In this document: positions 9,461-17,834 of the stretch, piece after piece
Layout: every line of letters starts with the position of its first letter
How positions within the stretch are numbered: position 1 is the first letter of the stretch
DNA from: Faecalibacterium sp. UBA1819
GTDB lineage: Bacteria > Bacillota > Clostridia > Oscillospirales > Ruminococcaceae
Length of the DNA stretch: 41,242 bases
NCBI GenBank assembly: GCA_002315015.1
Contig: DCEX01000031.1
Span: 1 to 41,242, forward strand
Reading direction: 5' to 3'
Program-made: the position numbers and the translations under genes
The notes under the pieces: model-generated
Told to the model about the DNA's origin: nothing
Database searches by the model: none
What the model saw: only the letters and a program-made list of their open reading frames with translations

Positions 9461-10183
9461 ATGCCGCATCGCTATTTTACAACGCGCGTTACCGACACTC
9501 ATGCGTATCTGGACGGTGCAGACGCAAAACACTTCTGCGTCGTTATGCGGGCAAAGCCGGGCGAAGAAGCCGTGCTTTGTGACGGCGCGGGGACGGATTA
9601 CCTTTGCCGCGCTGTGCGCTGCACGCCGGATTTGTGCGAACTGGAGATATTTTCCAGCGAAAAAAGCGTATCAGAGCCGACGATCGCGGTCACGCTATAT
9701 GTAGGCTATCCGAAATCGGATAAGCTGGAATGGATCATTCAAAAAGGCGTTGAGCTGGGGGCGGTGCGCATTGTGCCGTTTTTCAGCCGCTACTGTGTGG
9801 TAACGCCCAAAAAAGAAGAACAAAAAAACGAGCGCTATCAGCGCATTGCTTTAGAAGCGGCCAAACAGGCGGGACGCGGTATCATTCCAAAAGTGGAAAT
9901 GCCGCTTTCCTTTCGTGAAATGCTTCAAGAGGCATCACAGCATGACGAAGCCCTTTTTTTGTATGAAAAAGGCGGACAGCCTTTACATAGCCGGTTGCAA
10001 AACACGCCGCAGCGCGTGGCCATCATCACCGGCAGTGAAGGCGGCTTTTCCGAAGAAGAAGCAGCCGCTGCACACGGGGCGGGCTGTGTGCCCATTGGCT
10101 TGGGTCCGCGCATTCTGCGCTGTGAAACAGCTCCTGTGGCGGCACTGTCCGTGGTGATGGCGCAAACCGGCAATTTACAATAA
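9461..10183 (+). CDS. rsmE: 16S rRNA m3U1498 methyltransferase RsmE
   Basis: SPOUT-family enzyme (240 aa) that methylates N3 of U1498 in 16S rRNA. The N-terminal PUA-like part is followed by the knotted SPOUT domain. The SAM-binding signatures ITGSEGGFSEEE and LGPRILRCETAPVAAL near the C terminus are diagnostic. AAAGGAG precedes the ATG at good spacing. It is co-transcribed with prmA. Confidence 0.95.
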   Translation: MPHRYFTTRVTDTHAYLDGADAKHFCVVMRAKPGEEAVLCDGAGTDYLCRAVRCTPDLCELEIFSSEKSVSEPTIAVTLYVGYPKSDKLEWIIQKGVELGAVRIVPFFSRYCVVTPKKEEQKNERYQRIALEAAKQAGRGIIPKVEMPLSFREMLQEASQHDEALFLYEKGGQPLHSRLQNTPQRVAIITGSEGGFSEEEAAAAHGAGCVPIGLGPRILRCETAPVAALSVVMAQTGNLQ

Positions 10184-10228
10184 ATCCCGTCTTGCCCGCT
10201 TTGGGACGGCGGGTGAAAGGGTGATTGT

Positions 10229-11194
10229 ATGTTGCTGAAAAAAACACTTTCTATGGTTTGTGCCGCCGCCATGTGCGGCATGGTTTTCACGGGCTGCTTT
10301 GGCATGGATGATTCTTCCTCCGCTTCCCAAAGCCGGAGTGAATCGCTTTCCCAAAGCCGGAGCGAGTCGCTGTCGCAAAGCCGCAGTGAGTCGCTTTCCG
10401 AAAGCCGCGCCGACAGCTCGTCCGGCATGATGAATGACATGAGCGACGCTGGTTCCGACCTGATGAACGGCGCTTCCAATGTCATCAGCGGCGCAGGTGA
10501 GGCAGTTTCCGACGTGATGAGCGGTGCAGGAAAAGCAGCCTCCGACATTACCGACCCGGGAAAAACTTCCAGCTCCTCTGACGCGGCCATGGCTTCTGCC
10601 GAGGCCGCGTCTAACTGGCAGCTGCGCCTTGTCAACGCCGCAAACCCTCTGCCCGATGATTTTGAGCCGGAAACATCGCATATTGCCGGATATGAAAACC
10701 GCCCGTTTGATATGCGCGCCGCCGACTGGCTCGAAAAAATGCTGCACGATGCCGAACAGGAAGGCTGCAAGCTCTACTTAGTGTCGGGCTACCGCAGCAT
10801 TGGCCGTCAGCGTGCTTTGTTCCAGATTAAAACGGAGTCTTTTGTCAAGCAGGGGCTTGCGCTGGAACAAGCCGAGCAGGAGGCCGCGCGGTGGGTGGCG
10901 CGTCCCGGCACAAGCGAGCATAATTTGGGGCTGGCTGCCGATATTGTTTCCGCCGATTGGTACACGACACACAACGATTTAACAGAGGATTTTGAACAAA
11001 CGCCCGCCTTTGCCTGGCTGAAAGCCAACTGCGCGGAATACGGCTTTATCCTGCGTTACCCCAAGGACAAGGAAGCTGTGACAGGCGTTTCCTACGAGCC
11101 GTGGCACTACCGCTATGTCGGGCAGGAAGCCGCCAAGCAGATTATGCTCACAGGTATCACGTTAGAGGAATATCTACAGGCAAACCCGGCGTAA
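10229..11194 (+). CDS. VanY-like D,D-carboxypeptidase lipoprotein (M15B)
   Basis: A 321-aa exported lipoprotein that probably trims D-Ala from peptidoglycan stem peptides. A basic start and hydrophobic core lead to a lipobox ending FTGC (Cys near residue 22). Residues about 30-60 form a low-complexity Ser/Arg linker of SQSRSESL-type repeats, followed by a second Ser/Ala/Gly/Asp-rich spacer to about residue 130. The peptidase domain has the M15 zinc motifs: SGYRS, SEHNLGLAADIV (His and Asp ligands) and EPWHYRYVG (Glu base and His ligand). It lies 45 bases after rsmE with a GTGAAAGGGTG ribosome site, and may share its transcript. Activity on D,D rather than L,D bonds is inferred from family only. 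Confidence 0.85.
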   Translation: MLLKKTLSMVCAAAMCGMVFTGCFGMDDSSSASQSRSESLSQSRSESLSQSRSESLSESRADSSSGMMNDMSDAGSDLMNGASNVISGAGEAVSDVMSGAGKAASDITDPGKTSSSSDAAMASAEAASNWQLRLVNAANPLPDDFEPETSHIAGYENRPFDMRAADWLEKMLHDAEQEGCKLYLVSGYRSIGRQRALFQIKTESFVKQGLALEQAEQEAARWVARPGTSEHNLGLAADIVSADWYTTHNDLTEDFEQTPAFAWLKANCAEYGFILRYPKDKEAVTGVSYEPWHYRYVGQEAAKQIMLTGITLEEYLQANPA

Positions 11195-11261
11195 CGCATC
11201 CATTTTTCAGATTTTTTAAAGAAACGTATCATACTCACTAAACAAACCGCGCATCTTGTGC

Positions 11262-11267
11262 TATAAT
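11262..11267 (+). promoter_or_regulatory. Possible -10 box for M29 aminopeptidase
   Basis: A TATAAT lies about 70 bases before the ATG. I see no good -35 at 16-18 bases. A small GC hairpin with an A/T-rich loop (11282-11303) sits in the predicted leader. Confidence 0.4.
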
Positions 11268-11336
11268 AAAAGCACTTGCTGCGCGGTGTTTTTTTTCGCC
11301 GCGAAACATGTTTTTTGAGAGGGAGGACTTTTGAAA

Positions 11337-12569
11337 ATGAACAAAGAATTATTAAAGCAATATGCTGAATTTGCCGTCAAAGTAGGCGCAAACCCGCAGC
11401 CCTGCCAAACGCTGATTATCAACGCGCCGCTGGAGGGCGCCGAGTTTGCCCGTATGTGCGCCGAGGCCGGTTATGACGCAGGCGCAAAAGAAGTAGTTGT
11501 TTACTATAAGGATGAAAAGCTGGCTCGTTTGCAGATGCAGCGCACCGCTGTGGAAGTTTTAGAAGATATCAAACCCAACTTTACCCGCCGTTATCTCGAC
11601 TATATCGAAAGTGAGGGCGGCGCATGCCTTTTGCACATTGTCGCAGAAGACCCCGATTTGTACGCCGGCATTGACCCCGAGAAAATCGCCCGTGCCAGCA
11701 AAGCACGCAGCGTCGCTTCCGAACCGTACCGCGATTACACGATGAAAGATAAGATACAGTGGAGCATTGTTGCCATTCCGTCCGTATCTTGGGCAAATAA
11801 AGTATTCCCCGGCGATGCGAATGCCGAGGAAAAGCTGTGGAAAGCGATTTTTGACGTATGCCGTGTAAAAGAGGGCGGCGACGTGGTAAGCGCTTGGAAA
11901 GAGCATGTTACAAAAACTGCTGCCCGCCGCGACCGCATGAACGAGCTGAACATCGACAGTCTGCACTATACGAGCGCAAACGGCACCGATTTGGTCATCG
12001 GCCTTGCGGATGATGCTGTTTGGGAAGGCGCTTCCAGCAAAACCCCGGAGGGCTATTCCTTTATTGCCAACATTCCCACCGAGGAGGTGTTCACCGCACC
12101 GCATAAAGACCGCGTGGACGGCATTGTCCATGCAACGAAGCCCTACGCTTATAACGGCAATGTGATTGAGGGCTTCTGGCTGCGCTTTGAAAAGGGCAAA
12201 GTGGTGGAGTACCACGCCGACCGCAACGAGGAAGTGCTGGGCAAGCTGCTGGATACCGATGAAGGCGCACGTCACATTGGCGAGGTTGCCTTGGTTCCGG
12301 CTTCCAGCCCCATCAACCGCAGCGGCCTTTTGTTCTTCAACACCCTGTTTGACGAAAACGCCGCGTGCCACATTGCGTTCGGCAACGGCTACCCCGGCAC
12401 CGTTAAGGGCGGCACCACGATGACCGACGACGAGCTTTTGGCGCACGGCGTCAACAAGAGTCTCGTGCATGAGGACATCATGGTAGGCGCAGAGGATATG
12501 TCCATTATCGCTACGACCAAAGCGGGCGAAACCGTGACCATCTTTGAACATGGTGAATGGGCATTCTAA
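11337..12569 (+). CDS. M29-family aminopeptidase
   Basis: A metallo-aminopeptidase (410 aa) like AmpS/PepS, which removes N-terminal residues from peptides in the cytoplasm. The two-metal-site segments of the family are visible in the C-terminal half: NIPTEEVFTAPHKDRVDG, GEVALVP, CHIAFGNGYP and a late H-E-D run near VHEDIMVG. Length is normal. Two starts are possible. A TTG at 11331 is only 4 bases from GGAGG, whereas the ATG at 11337 is 10 bases away; I prefer the ATG. The gene is followed by a strong terminator, so it appears monocistronic. Confidence 0.92.
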   Translation: MNKELLKQYAEFAVKVGANPQPCQTLIINAPLEGAEFARMCAEAGYDAGAKEVVVYYKDEKLARLQMQRTAVEVLEDIKPNFTRRYLDYIESEGGACLLHIVAEDPDLYAGIDPEKIARASKARSVASEPYRDYTMKDKIQWSIVAIPSVSWANKVFPGDANAEEKLWKAIFDVCRVKEGGDVVSAWKEHVTKTAARRDRMNELNIDSLHYTSANGTDLVIGLADDAVWEGASSKTPEGYSFIANIPTEEVFTAPHKDRVDGIVHATKPYAYNGNVIEGFWLRFEKGKVVEYHADRNEEVLGKLLDTDEGARHIGEVALVPASSPINRSGLLFFNTLFDENAACHIAFGNGYPGTVKGGTTMTDDELLAHGVNKSLVHEDIMVGAEDMSIIATTKAGETVTIFEHGEWAF

Positions 12570-12596
12570 AATAAGCGTTATCTTTTTATGATGACG

Positions 12597-12630
12597 AAAG
12601 CCAGCGTTCCAATGACGCTGGCTTTCTTTT
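12597..12630. terminator. Terminator between converging genes
   Basis: A 10-bp perfect stem (12597-12606 with 12616-12625) followed by TCTTTTG. It ends the aminopeptidase transcript and could also serve the minus-strand gene that stops at 12692. Confidence 0.75.
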
Positions 12631-12691
12631 GTTTATCTGAACGTACATATGTTCTGCGGATTGCACGGAATCCATACGGATAATTCACCGG

Positions 12692-13168
12692 CTACGTTCG
12701 TGAATTGTAGTCCGAAAGCTCTTTACTAAACGGAAAAAATTTCAAAAAGTCATTCGCTAAAGCTTCTCGCTTGCTGAAAAACAAAGTTAAGGAATTATCC
12801 CATGGCACAATCTCAATCACCGCTAAAGGATGCTGCATGGAAAGCGGATTTTTCCAAAAGCCTTTATAGCCATCCGCATAGGGTTTTGGATACTGCATGA
12901 TCTCTGATAACGTGATGCTCTTGTCAAAACCGGAAAGAACAGCCCACGCCCACTGCGAATCATTTTCCCTAACAATCTTCGTTAGTTCTTCCCCTGTCAC
13001 CCAGCAAAAATCTTTGCCATAACAAAGTTCTTCAATTTTTCGCGGTACGCATTCAATATCTGTAATCAGCCAATTATACTCCGTTTGTTTATCGTGAATG
13101 GCATCAAAAACCCTGCCCATTTGTGTATACCAACGTTCGCCCTTTTCATTGATTGCTCCATATACCAT
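12692..13168 (-). CDS. Uncharacterised 158-aa protein (possibly DUF2691)
   Basis: A soluble protein rich in Trp and Tyr with no signal peptide or membrane segment. The early YNWLITDIECVP stretch and overall size recall DUF2691 proteins of Bacillus and relatives, but I cannot confirm that by eye. No catalytic motif is evident. The ATG at 13168 is preceded by GGAGG 10 bases away. A weak -10 (TAGAAT, minus strand, 13206-13211) lies about 40 bases upstream. Small acidic or aromatic proteins of this sort are sometimes immunity proteins, but no toxin gene adjoins it. Confidence 0.6.
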   Translation of the reverse strand: MVYGAINEKGERWYTQMGRVFDAIHDKQTEYNWLITDIECVPRKIEELCYGKDFCWVTGEELTKIVRENDSQWAWAVLSGFDKSITLSEIMQYPKPYADGYKGFWKNPLSMQHPLAVIEIVPWDNSLTLFFSKREALANDFLKFFPFSKELSDYNSRT

Positions 13169-13557
13169 ATGCGTGTAACCTCCGCAAATTCTTCTTTGTT
13201 TGTTATTCTACCACAATTGCGAAAGAGTGAAAACAACCTGTTTTTGAGTGCAATTTTTCACCATTTCGATATACAGGATGGGCGTTCATCTTATTTTGTG
13301 TTTAAACCTTCATCGCACAATGCCCTTCGCTGATAGAAATTCTAAAAAATCACTTTTGATTTGAGGTTTTCTTATTGACGTGTATATTTTAAAATGATAC
13401 GATTAACTTAAAGTATACTATTTCTGAAAAGGAAATTTTTCATGATTCGTTCGGCAATCGATCCATACCATTTTGTACAGAACCGTTAGCCGTGAACCCT
13501 GTTTCAGAAGAACAACTGAAGTATTCGTTATAAACAGCTAATCTTTGTCCTTAAAAA
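13169..13557. other. Divergent intergenic region, possible promoter and mini-ORF
   Basis: A 389-bp AT-rich gap between divergent genes. A plus-strand promoter candidate is TTGACG (13375-13380), 17 bases, then TACGAT (13398-13403). Downstream, AAGGAAA precedes an ATG at 13442 that opens a 15-codon frame ending at 13489. It could be a leader peptide or chance. The next gene starts 68 bases later. Confidence 0.4.
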
Positions 13558-13821
13558 ATGAAAATGAAATGGAAATTTTATCATAAACGTCTTTTTATAG
13601 ACGTATCGGCATTCATCACAGGGATTATCTTAGTGATTGGATTTTCTTCTCCACCCGCAGCGCCATTCTCATACTTGAGGCTTATCGGATTGGTTTTGCT
13701 ATTCATTCTTTTTATTCTCGCTGTAATCATTTTGCGCTGTCCTCACTGTGGAAAACACGTTCCAGATACAATGCCGATGAAAACACATTATTGCCCTCAT
13801 TGCGGACATTCACTAGACTGA
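13558..13821 (+). CDS. Small membrane protein with C-terminal zinc ribbon
   Basis: An 87-aa protein with two predicted membrane helices (about residues 13-30 and 39-60) separated by a short Pro-rich loop. A cytoplasmic-type zinc ribbon follows, with CPHCGKHV and YCPHCGHSL giving four cysteines. Function unknown; similar short proteins occur singly in Firmicutes. The start is uncertain because no clear Shine-Dalgarno precedes either ATG (13558 or 13564). The two CxxC pairs and the hydrophobic pattern argue that it is real. Confidence 0.65.
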   Translation: MKMKWKFYHKRLFIDVSAFITGIILVIGFSSPPAAPFSYLRLIGLVLLFILFILAVIILRCPHCGKHVPDTMPMKTHYCPHCGHSLD

Positions 13822-13918
13822 CGCATAGCAAACAGACGACCATATCATATGACCGTCTATTTAGGTGTAAACATGTTATCAAATTAGCAGACAGCAGCTT
13901 TGGAAAAAGCATATAAAA

Positions 13919-13957
13919 ACGCAAGCCGGGAAAATCCTACCGGCTTGCGTTTTTTCA
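13919..13957. terminator. Bidirectional terminator
   Basis: An 11-bp stem (13919-13929 with 13940-13950) followed by T6. It lies between the plus-strand zinc-ribbon gene and the 3' end of folA and can serve both. Confidence 0.8.
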
Positions 13958-13974
13958 TGTTATCCTAAAAAATC

Positions 13975-14475
13975 TCAAGCTTTCACCGTGCTGTTTTCGT
14001 AGACACAAAAACGGTAGTGCAGCCCTTCGTGTTCTTGCTGTTCTCCCGTTTGCGTTAAAGCCCAGCCCGGCTCTTTGGTCAAATCGGGGAAGTAGGTGTC
14101 CGCCGGAGCGATAGCGTCTACATGCGTGACATACGCGCGTTTGCAGTACGGCAAAAGCGCACGGTAAATGCCCGCGCCTCCAATCACCATCACGTCATCC
14201 TCAGCGTAAGTGCGAACCGTCTTTCGCACTTCGTCAATGCTTTGGCACACCTGTGCGCCTTCTACGGTATAATCCGGGTTTTGCGAAAGCACAAGATTGG
14301 TGCGGTTTTTCAGCGGCTTTCCCCCCGGCAGACTTTCCAGCGTTTTACGCCCCATGACCACCACTTTTCCCTGTGTCATCGTGCGGAAATACTTCATGTC
14401 CTCGGGAATGGAAAACAGCAAATCGCCCTCTTTGCCAATGCCCCAGTCGGCACCGACAGCAACAATCAAATCCAT
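13975..14475 (-). CDS. folA: Dihydrofolate reductase
   Basis: NADPH-dependent reduction of dihydrofolate to tetrahydrofolate (166 aa). Visible family features are the N-terminal IVAVGADWGIGKEGDLLF with the Trp/Gly loop, the substrate-binding acidic residue in IPEDMKYFR, VVMGRKTLESLP for NADPH binding, and VIGGAGIYRALLP. GGAGG lies 6-7 bases before the ATG at 14475. It is placed 12 bases after thyA in the same operon, so it recycles the dihydrofolate that ThyA makes. Confidence 0.95.
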   Translation of the reverse strand: MDLIVAVGADWGIGKEGDLLFSIPEDMKYFRTMTQGKVVVMGRKTLESLPGGKPLKNRTNLVLSQNPDYTVEGAQVCQSIDEVRKTVRTYAEDDVMVIGGAGIYRALLPYCKRAYVTHVDAIAPADTYFPDLTKEPGWALTQTGEQQEHEGLHYRFCVYENSTVKA

Positions 14476-14487
14476 GTTGGTTCCTCC

Positions 14488-15318
14488 TTATTCCGCCACG
14501 GGAATTTTGTGGTCAAATGCGTGGTACTGATAATCGTCCAAACGGAAATCATCCACGGTAAAGCCGTAAAAATCCTTGACCTCGGGGTTAATCCAAAACT
14601 TCGGCGCGGGGTACGGCTCACGGGTGAGCATTTCTTTTACCATGTCCACATGGCGGTCATAAATATGCGCGTCGGCAATGACGTGCAAAAGCTCGCCCGC
14701 CTCTAAACCGCTCACCTGTGCGAACATGTGAACCAGCACGGCGTACTGGCAGACATTCCAGTTGTTGGCGGTCAGCATATCCTGCGAACGCTGATTCAGT
14801 ACAGCATTTAAGCGGTTGCCCGATACGTTCAGCGTTAAGCCGTAGGCACACGGGTATAAATTCATTTCGTGCAGGTCGGCATGAACATAAAGATTGGTCA
14901 TCATGCGGCGGGAGGCAGGATTGTGGCGCAAATCATATAATAAACGGTCCACTTGGTCGAACATGCCTTCTTTATATTGGTGCTTCACACCCAGCTGATA
15001 GCCATAAGCCTTACCGATGGTGCCGTCCTCTCCTGCCCATTGATCCCACACATGGCTGTTTAAATCGCAAATGCGATTGGACTTTTTCTGCCAAATCCAC
15101 AGCATTTCATCAATGCAGCTGCGAAACGCCGTGCGGCGTAAGGTCATCGCGGGGAATTCTTCATATAAACGATAGCGGTTGACAATACCGAAGCTTTTCA
15201 CCGTGTGTGCCGGTGTGCCGTCCGCCCAGCGCGGGCGAACCTCCAGCTCGGTATCCCATACACCGTTTTCTAAAATCTCTTGACAGTTTTGGCGAAAGCG
15301 CTCGTCTGCGTAGCTCAT
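14488..15318 (-). CDS. thyA: Thymidylate synthase (ThyA type)
   Basis: Converts dUMP and methylene-tetrahydrofolate to dTMP and dihydrofolate (276 aa). The catalytic cysteine sits in LYPCAYG, followed by NQRSQDM with the dUMP-phosphate Arg and Ser and the conserved Asp, then the Asn of NNWN and HIYDRH. The residue after the cysteine is Ala where E. coli ThyA has His147, and the usual GLPFN is ANNWN, so this is a divergent subgroup. The start at 15318 (MSYADER) has AAAGGAAATCAGG upstream; a longer frame to 15396 lacks a site. It is the first gene of a thyA-folA operon. Confidence 0.93.
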   Translation of the reverse strand: MSYADERFRQNCQEILENGVWDTELEVRPRWADGTPAHTVKSFGIVNRYRLYEEFPAMTLRRTAFRSCIDEMLWIWQKKSNRICDLNSHVWDQWAGEDGTIGKAYGYQLGVKHQYKEGMFDQVDRLLYDLRHNPASRRMMTNLYVHADLHEMNLYPCAYGLTLNVSGNRLNAVLNQRSQDMLTANNWNVCQYAVLVHMFAQVSGLEAGELLHVIADAHIYDRHVDMVKEMLTREPYPAPKFWINPEVKDFYGFTVDDFRLDDYQYHAFDHKIPVAE

Positions 15319-15466
15319 CCTGATTTCCTTTCTGTGCGGGCACCGTGTGCCGTCGTTTGTCATTCGTAAAATTATCATATCAAATTTTACTCCCAAAGGA
15401 AAGCGATAGAGTCACACTCAAATGATTTTTTCATGATTTCATCGACAGAAAGGCTGTTGCTTTGTC

Positions 15467-15495
15467 TTGACGAACCCCACGCAATCTTGTATAAT
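15467..15495 (+). promoter_or_regulatory. tRNA-Pro promoter
   Basis: TTGACG (15467-15472), a 17-base spacer and a perfect TATAAT (15490-15495) put the predicted start about 25 bases before the mature tRNA. Confidence 0.8.
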
Positions 15496-15529
15496 GACAT
15501 AAGTTTCGTATTTTTATCAAAACCAATAT

Positions 15530-15605
15530 CCGGGTGTAGCGCAGCTGGTAGCGCGCCTGCTTTGGGAGCAGGATGCCGGGAGTTCGAATCTCTCCACTCG
15601 GACCA
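15530..15605 (+). tRNA. tRNA-Pro (anticodon TGG), CCA encoded
   Basis: The full cloverleaf can be drawn. The acceptor CCGGGTG pairs with CACTCGG (one G-T), the anticodon stem CCTGC/GCAGG encloses loop TTTGGGA with TGG at 15563-15565, and the T-arm is GGGAG-TTCGAAT-CTCTCC. CCA is at 15603-15605. The 3' half of a tRNA gene is a common attachment site, and an integrase gene begins about 1 kb downstream. Confidence 0.95.
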
Positions 15606-15615
15606 CATTTTTTAG

Positions 15616-15641
15616 AAAAACCGCCTAAACAGGCGGTTTTT
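15616..15641 (+). terminator. tRNA-Pro terminator
   Basis: A perfect 6-bp CCGCCT/AGGCGG stem with a 4-nt loop, flanked by A5 and T5, ten bases after the CCA. Confidence 0.85.
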
Positions 15642-15927
15642 CTGCGTTTTGAGTTCGATTTTTGCGGTTTTGGCAATTGCTGTTTTGCGGCGGTTCCAAG
15701 AGCAGAAAAGCGATGGGCGTATGAATGAGAATAGTCGTCGAAACTGCCAAATCCCTAACCCATCCCTAACGGGAAAAGAGGGATGATTTACCTGGCGGCA
15801 TAGGGCTTGTTGCTATTTGTCCGTACCAGAATATAGGACAACTCTTTTAAGGTAAAATCAGAGCAACAGACAGTTGCTTTGCTTTTTGTTTCCATCGTGG
15901 TACAATTCCGGTAAGGTGGTGATCGAT
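15642..15927. other. Gap between tRNA and regulator; candidate promoter and att region
   Basis: No gene is visible. A direct repeat ATCCCTAAC occurs twice (about 15750-15770). A promoter candidate for the next gene is TTGCTT (15879-15884), 16 bases, then TACAAT (15901-15906). This stretch lies just outside the tRNA and may contain integration debris or an attachment core. I found no second copy of the tRNA 3' end in the window. Confidence 0.4.
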
Positions 15928-16365
15928 ATGGAACCAAAAGAAATTCTTCTGGAACTGCGTACCAAGCATGAGCTCTCACAGGAGCAGTTGGCGGAAAAGG
16001 TGCATGTAACCCGGCAGGCGGTTTCCCGCTGGGAGACGGGCGAAACGGTGCCCAATACGGAGACTTTGAAGCTGCTTTCCAAACTGTTTGATGTTTCCAT
16101 CAATACCCTGCTGGGCTCGCCCCGGCAGCTGATCTGTCAGTGCTGTGGCATGCCCTTGGAGGATGCCAATATCAGCAGAGAGACAGATGGCTCTTTTAAC
16201 GAAGAGTACTGCAAGTGGTGCTACGCTGACGGAAAATTTGTTTATACAAGTCTTGAGGAATTGCTGTGTTTCCTGGAGAATCATATGTCCAATGAAACCT
16301 GGCCTCCCGAACAGGTCAGAGCCTACTTCGAAACTCAGCTTCCAAAACTAAACCACTGGAAATAG
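15928..16365 (+). CDS. XRE-family regulator with C-terminal zinc-ribbon domain
   Basis: A 145-aa DNA-binding protein. Residues about 5-58 form a Cro/C1 helix-turn-helix (LSQEQLAEKVHVTRQAVSRWETG). The second part is a putative zinc-ribbon domain with CQCCGMPL and EEYCKWCYADG. This fusion is common in Firmicutes and its target is unknown. The ATG at 15928 follows GGTGG and lies just downstream of a plausible promoter. The TACAAT box overlaps an upstream in-frame extension, which I rejected. A strong terminator follows, so it is transcribed alone. Confidence 0.8.
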   Translation: MEPKEILLELRTKHELSQEQLAEKVHVTRQAVSRWETGETVPNTETLKLLSKLFDVSINTLLGSPRQLICQCCGMPLEDANISRETDGSFNEEYCKWCYADGKFVYTSLEELLCFLENHMSNETWPPEQVRAYFETQLPKLNHWK

Positions 16366-16376
16366 GACAAAGCATC

Positions 16377-16422
16377 AATACCTCCCTCTGAAACTTGAGA
16401 TTTTCAGGGGAAGGTATTTTTT
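16377..16422 (+). terminator. Terminator of XRE/zinc-ribbon gene
   Basis: A long stem (about 16377-16393 with 16402-16418, one mismatch) followed by T6, twelve bases after the stop codon. Confidence 0.8.
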
Positions 16423-16493
16423 ATGCGTGACTGGCGCAGTTGAGTGCCTTTTCAGCCGCCGGCATGATTTTGGCCGGGCCTATTGTCTGACAG

Positions 16494-16537
16494 AAAAAAT
16501 GGGGCAATACGCCGGAAAATATATCGCCCCATTTTGA
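16494..16537 (-). terminator. Integrase terminator
   Basis: A 10-bp perfect stem, AAAATGGGGC (16496-16505) with GCCCCATTTT (16526-16535), and a T-rich tail on the minus strand, just past the integrase stop. Confidence 0.75.
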
Positions 16538-16547
16538 ATCGCTGCTC

Positions 16548-17777
16548 TTATCCGACCCTCTCGATCGGTATCACCTTGCACCGGCTCTCCCCCGGCGGGT
16601 CGGGCGGCTCGGGTTCCGGCTTGGCCGTGGCCGTTTCCATGAAGCCTCCGATCTTCTCCGCCGCGCCCCTCTGCATCTCGTTGGTGATGTGCGTATAGGT
16701 ATCGAGGGTAAACCCGGCGCTGAAGTGGCCCAGCATGCTGGACAGGGTCTTCGCATCCACGCCGCTGGAGAGGGCCATGGTGGCAAAAGTATGCCTTAAA
16801 TCATGAAAGCGCACGTGCTCCTCGATGCCGGCCATTGCCAGCAACTTGCGGTTGATCCTGGACACCGCGTCCGGGCTCCAGTAGCCGCCGGTGCGGGGCG
16901 ATGGGAACAGAATGGGGTTGTCGGGGTGCTGTTCATGCTCCCGCACCAGGATGTCCACCGCCTGCTGGGACAGCGCCACCCTGCGCACGGAGTTCTTGGT
17001 TTTCGGCTCTGTTATCACCAGCTCCCCGTCGATGCGGGTGACCTGCTTGCTCACCGAGAGGATACGGTCCTTCACGTTCAGGTCATCCCACTGGAGCGCC
17101 AGCAGCTCCCCCCGTCGCAGGCCGCTGGACAGCTCCAGGAAGAACATGGGCAGGACGCCGTACTTCTCCGCCTCCCGGAGATACACCCCCAGCTTCTCCG
17201 GCGGGATGATGGTCATCTCCCTGTGCTCTTTGCGCGGGATGCGGCAGTTGTCGCAGGGGTTGTGCGGGATGATCCGCTCCTTGACCGCCTGCTTCAGCGC
17301 CGAGGAGAGCACCATGTGGATGCGGCGAACCGTGCTTCCGGACAATTCCGTGTTGGTCTGCTTCTCGAAGTGCTGCACTCGCCCTTTGGTTTTGGAATCG
17401 TTGTACATCTTCTGAATCTGGATGGCGGTGAGCCGCTTGAGCTTGACCATCCCAATGGCCGGCACGATGTGGTTCTCGATGATATTCCTGTAGTTCTTGG
17501 CGGTGTTGGGACGGATCACCGGCTTGCTGTAGGTCTCGAACCACAGCCTGCACCACTCCGCCACGGTGTAGTCCTCGTTGTGGTTCATCGGGATGCCCCG
17601 GTTGTCCCGAATGGCCCTGTCCAGCTTCTCCTTGCACTCGGCCCGCGTCTTGGCGGACACGCTTTTCTGGATGGCACGGCCGGTGGCGGGGTCGATCCCC
17701 AGGGTGTATCTGCCTTCCCAGCGGCCGTTGGGCTTTCTGCGGATGCTGCCCTCGCCGTTTGCTCGTTTCTTTGCCAT
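16548..17777 (-). CDS. int: Tyrosine recombinase (element integrase)
   Basis: Site-specific integrase (409 aa). The N-terminal arm-binding part (GEGSIRRKPNGRWEGRYTLG) is typical of Tn916/phage-type integrases. A SAM-like core-binding domain covers about residues 65-185. The catalytic domain has Arg in SGLRRGELLALQW, Lys in the TKNSVRR beta hairpin, HDLRH, LGHFS and the nucleophile Tyr in LDTYTH, so it appears active. The C-terminal tail is Pro/Glu-rich. I chose the ATG at 17777, which follows GGAGGGACAACC; the longer frame to 17804 lacks a site. It probably acts with the excisionase upstream and may use the nearby tRNA-Pro. Confidence 0.93.
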   Translation of the reverse strand: MAKKRANGEGSIRRKPNGRWEGRYTLGIDPATGRAIQKSVSAKTRAECKEKLDRAIRDNRGIPMNHNEDYTVAEWCRLWFETYSKPVIRPNTAKNYRNIIENHIVPAIGMVKLKRLTAIQIQKMYNDSKTKGRVQHFEKQTNTELSGSTVRRIHMVLSSALKQAVKERIIPHNPCDNCRIPRKEHREMTIIPPEKLGVYLREAEKYGVLPMFFLELSSGLRRGELLALQWDDLNVKDRILSVSKQVTRIDGELVITEPKTKNSVRRVALSQQAVDILVREHEQHPDNPILFPSPRTGGYWSPDAVSRINRKLLAMAGIEEHVRFHDLRHTFATMALSSGVDAKTLSSMLGHFSAGFTLDTYTHITNEMQRGAAEKIGGFMETATAKPEPEPPDPPGESRCKVIPIERVG

Positions 17778-17834
17778 TGGTTGTCCCTCCTTTCGGCAAC
17801 ACAAACAAATACCACAGAATCCCGGAAATAGCTA

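Noticed and set aside
13442..13489. 15-codon mini-ORF as a gene
   Set aside because: A reasonable ribosome site is the only support. Length and composition allow chance, so it is mentioned only within the gap entry.
16803..17831. 342-codon plus-strand frame over the integrase
   Set aside because: Shadow of int. The integrase has all catalytic residues and a ribosome site.
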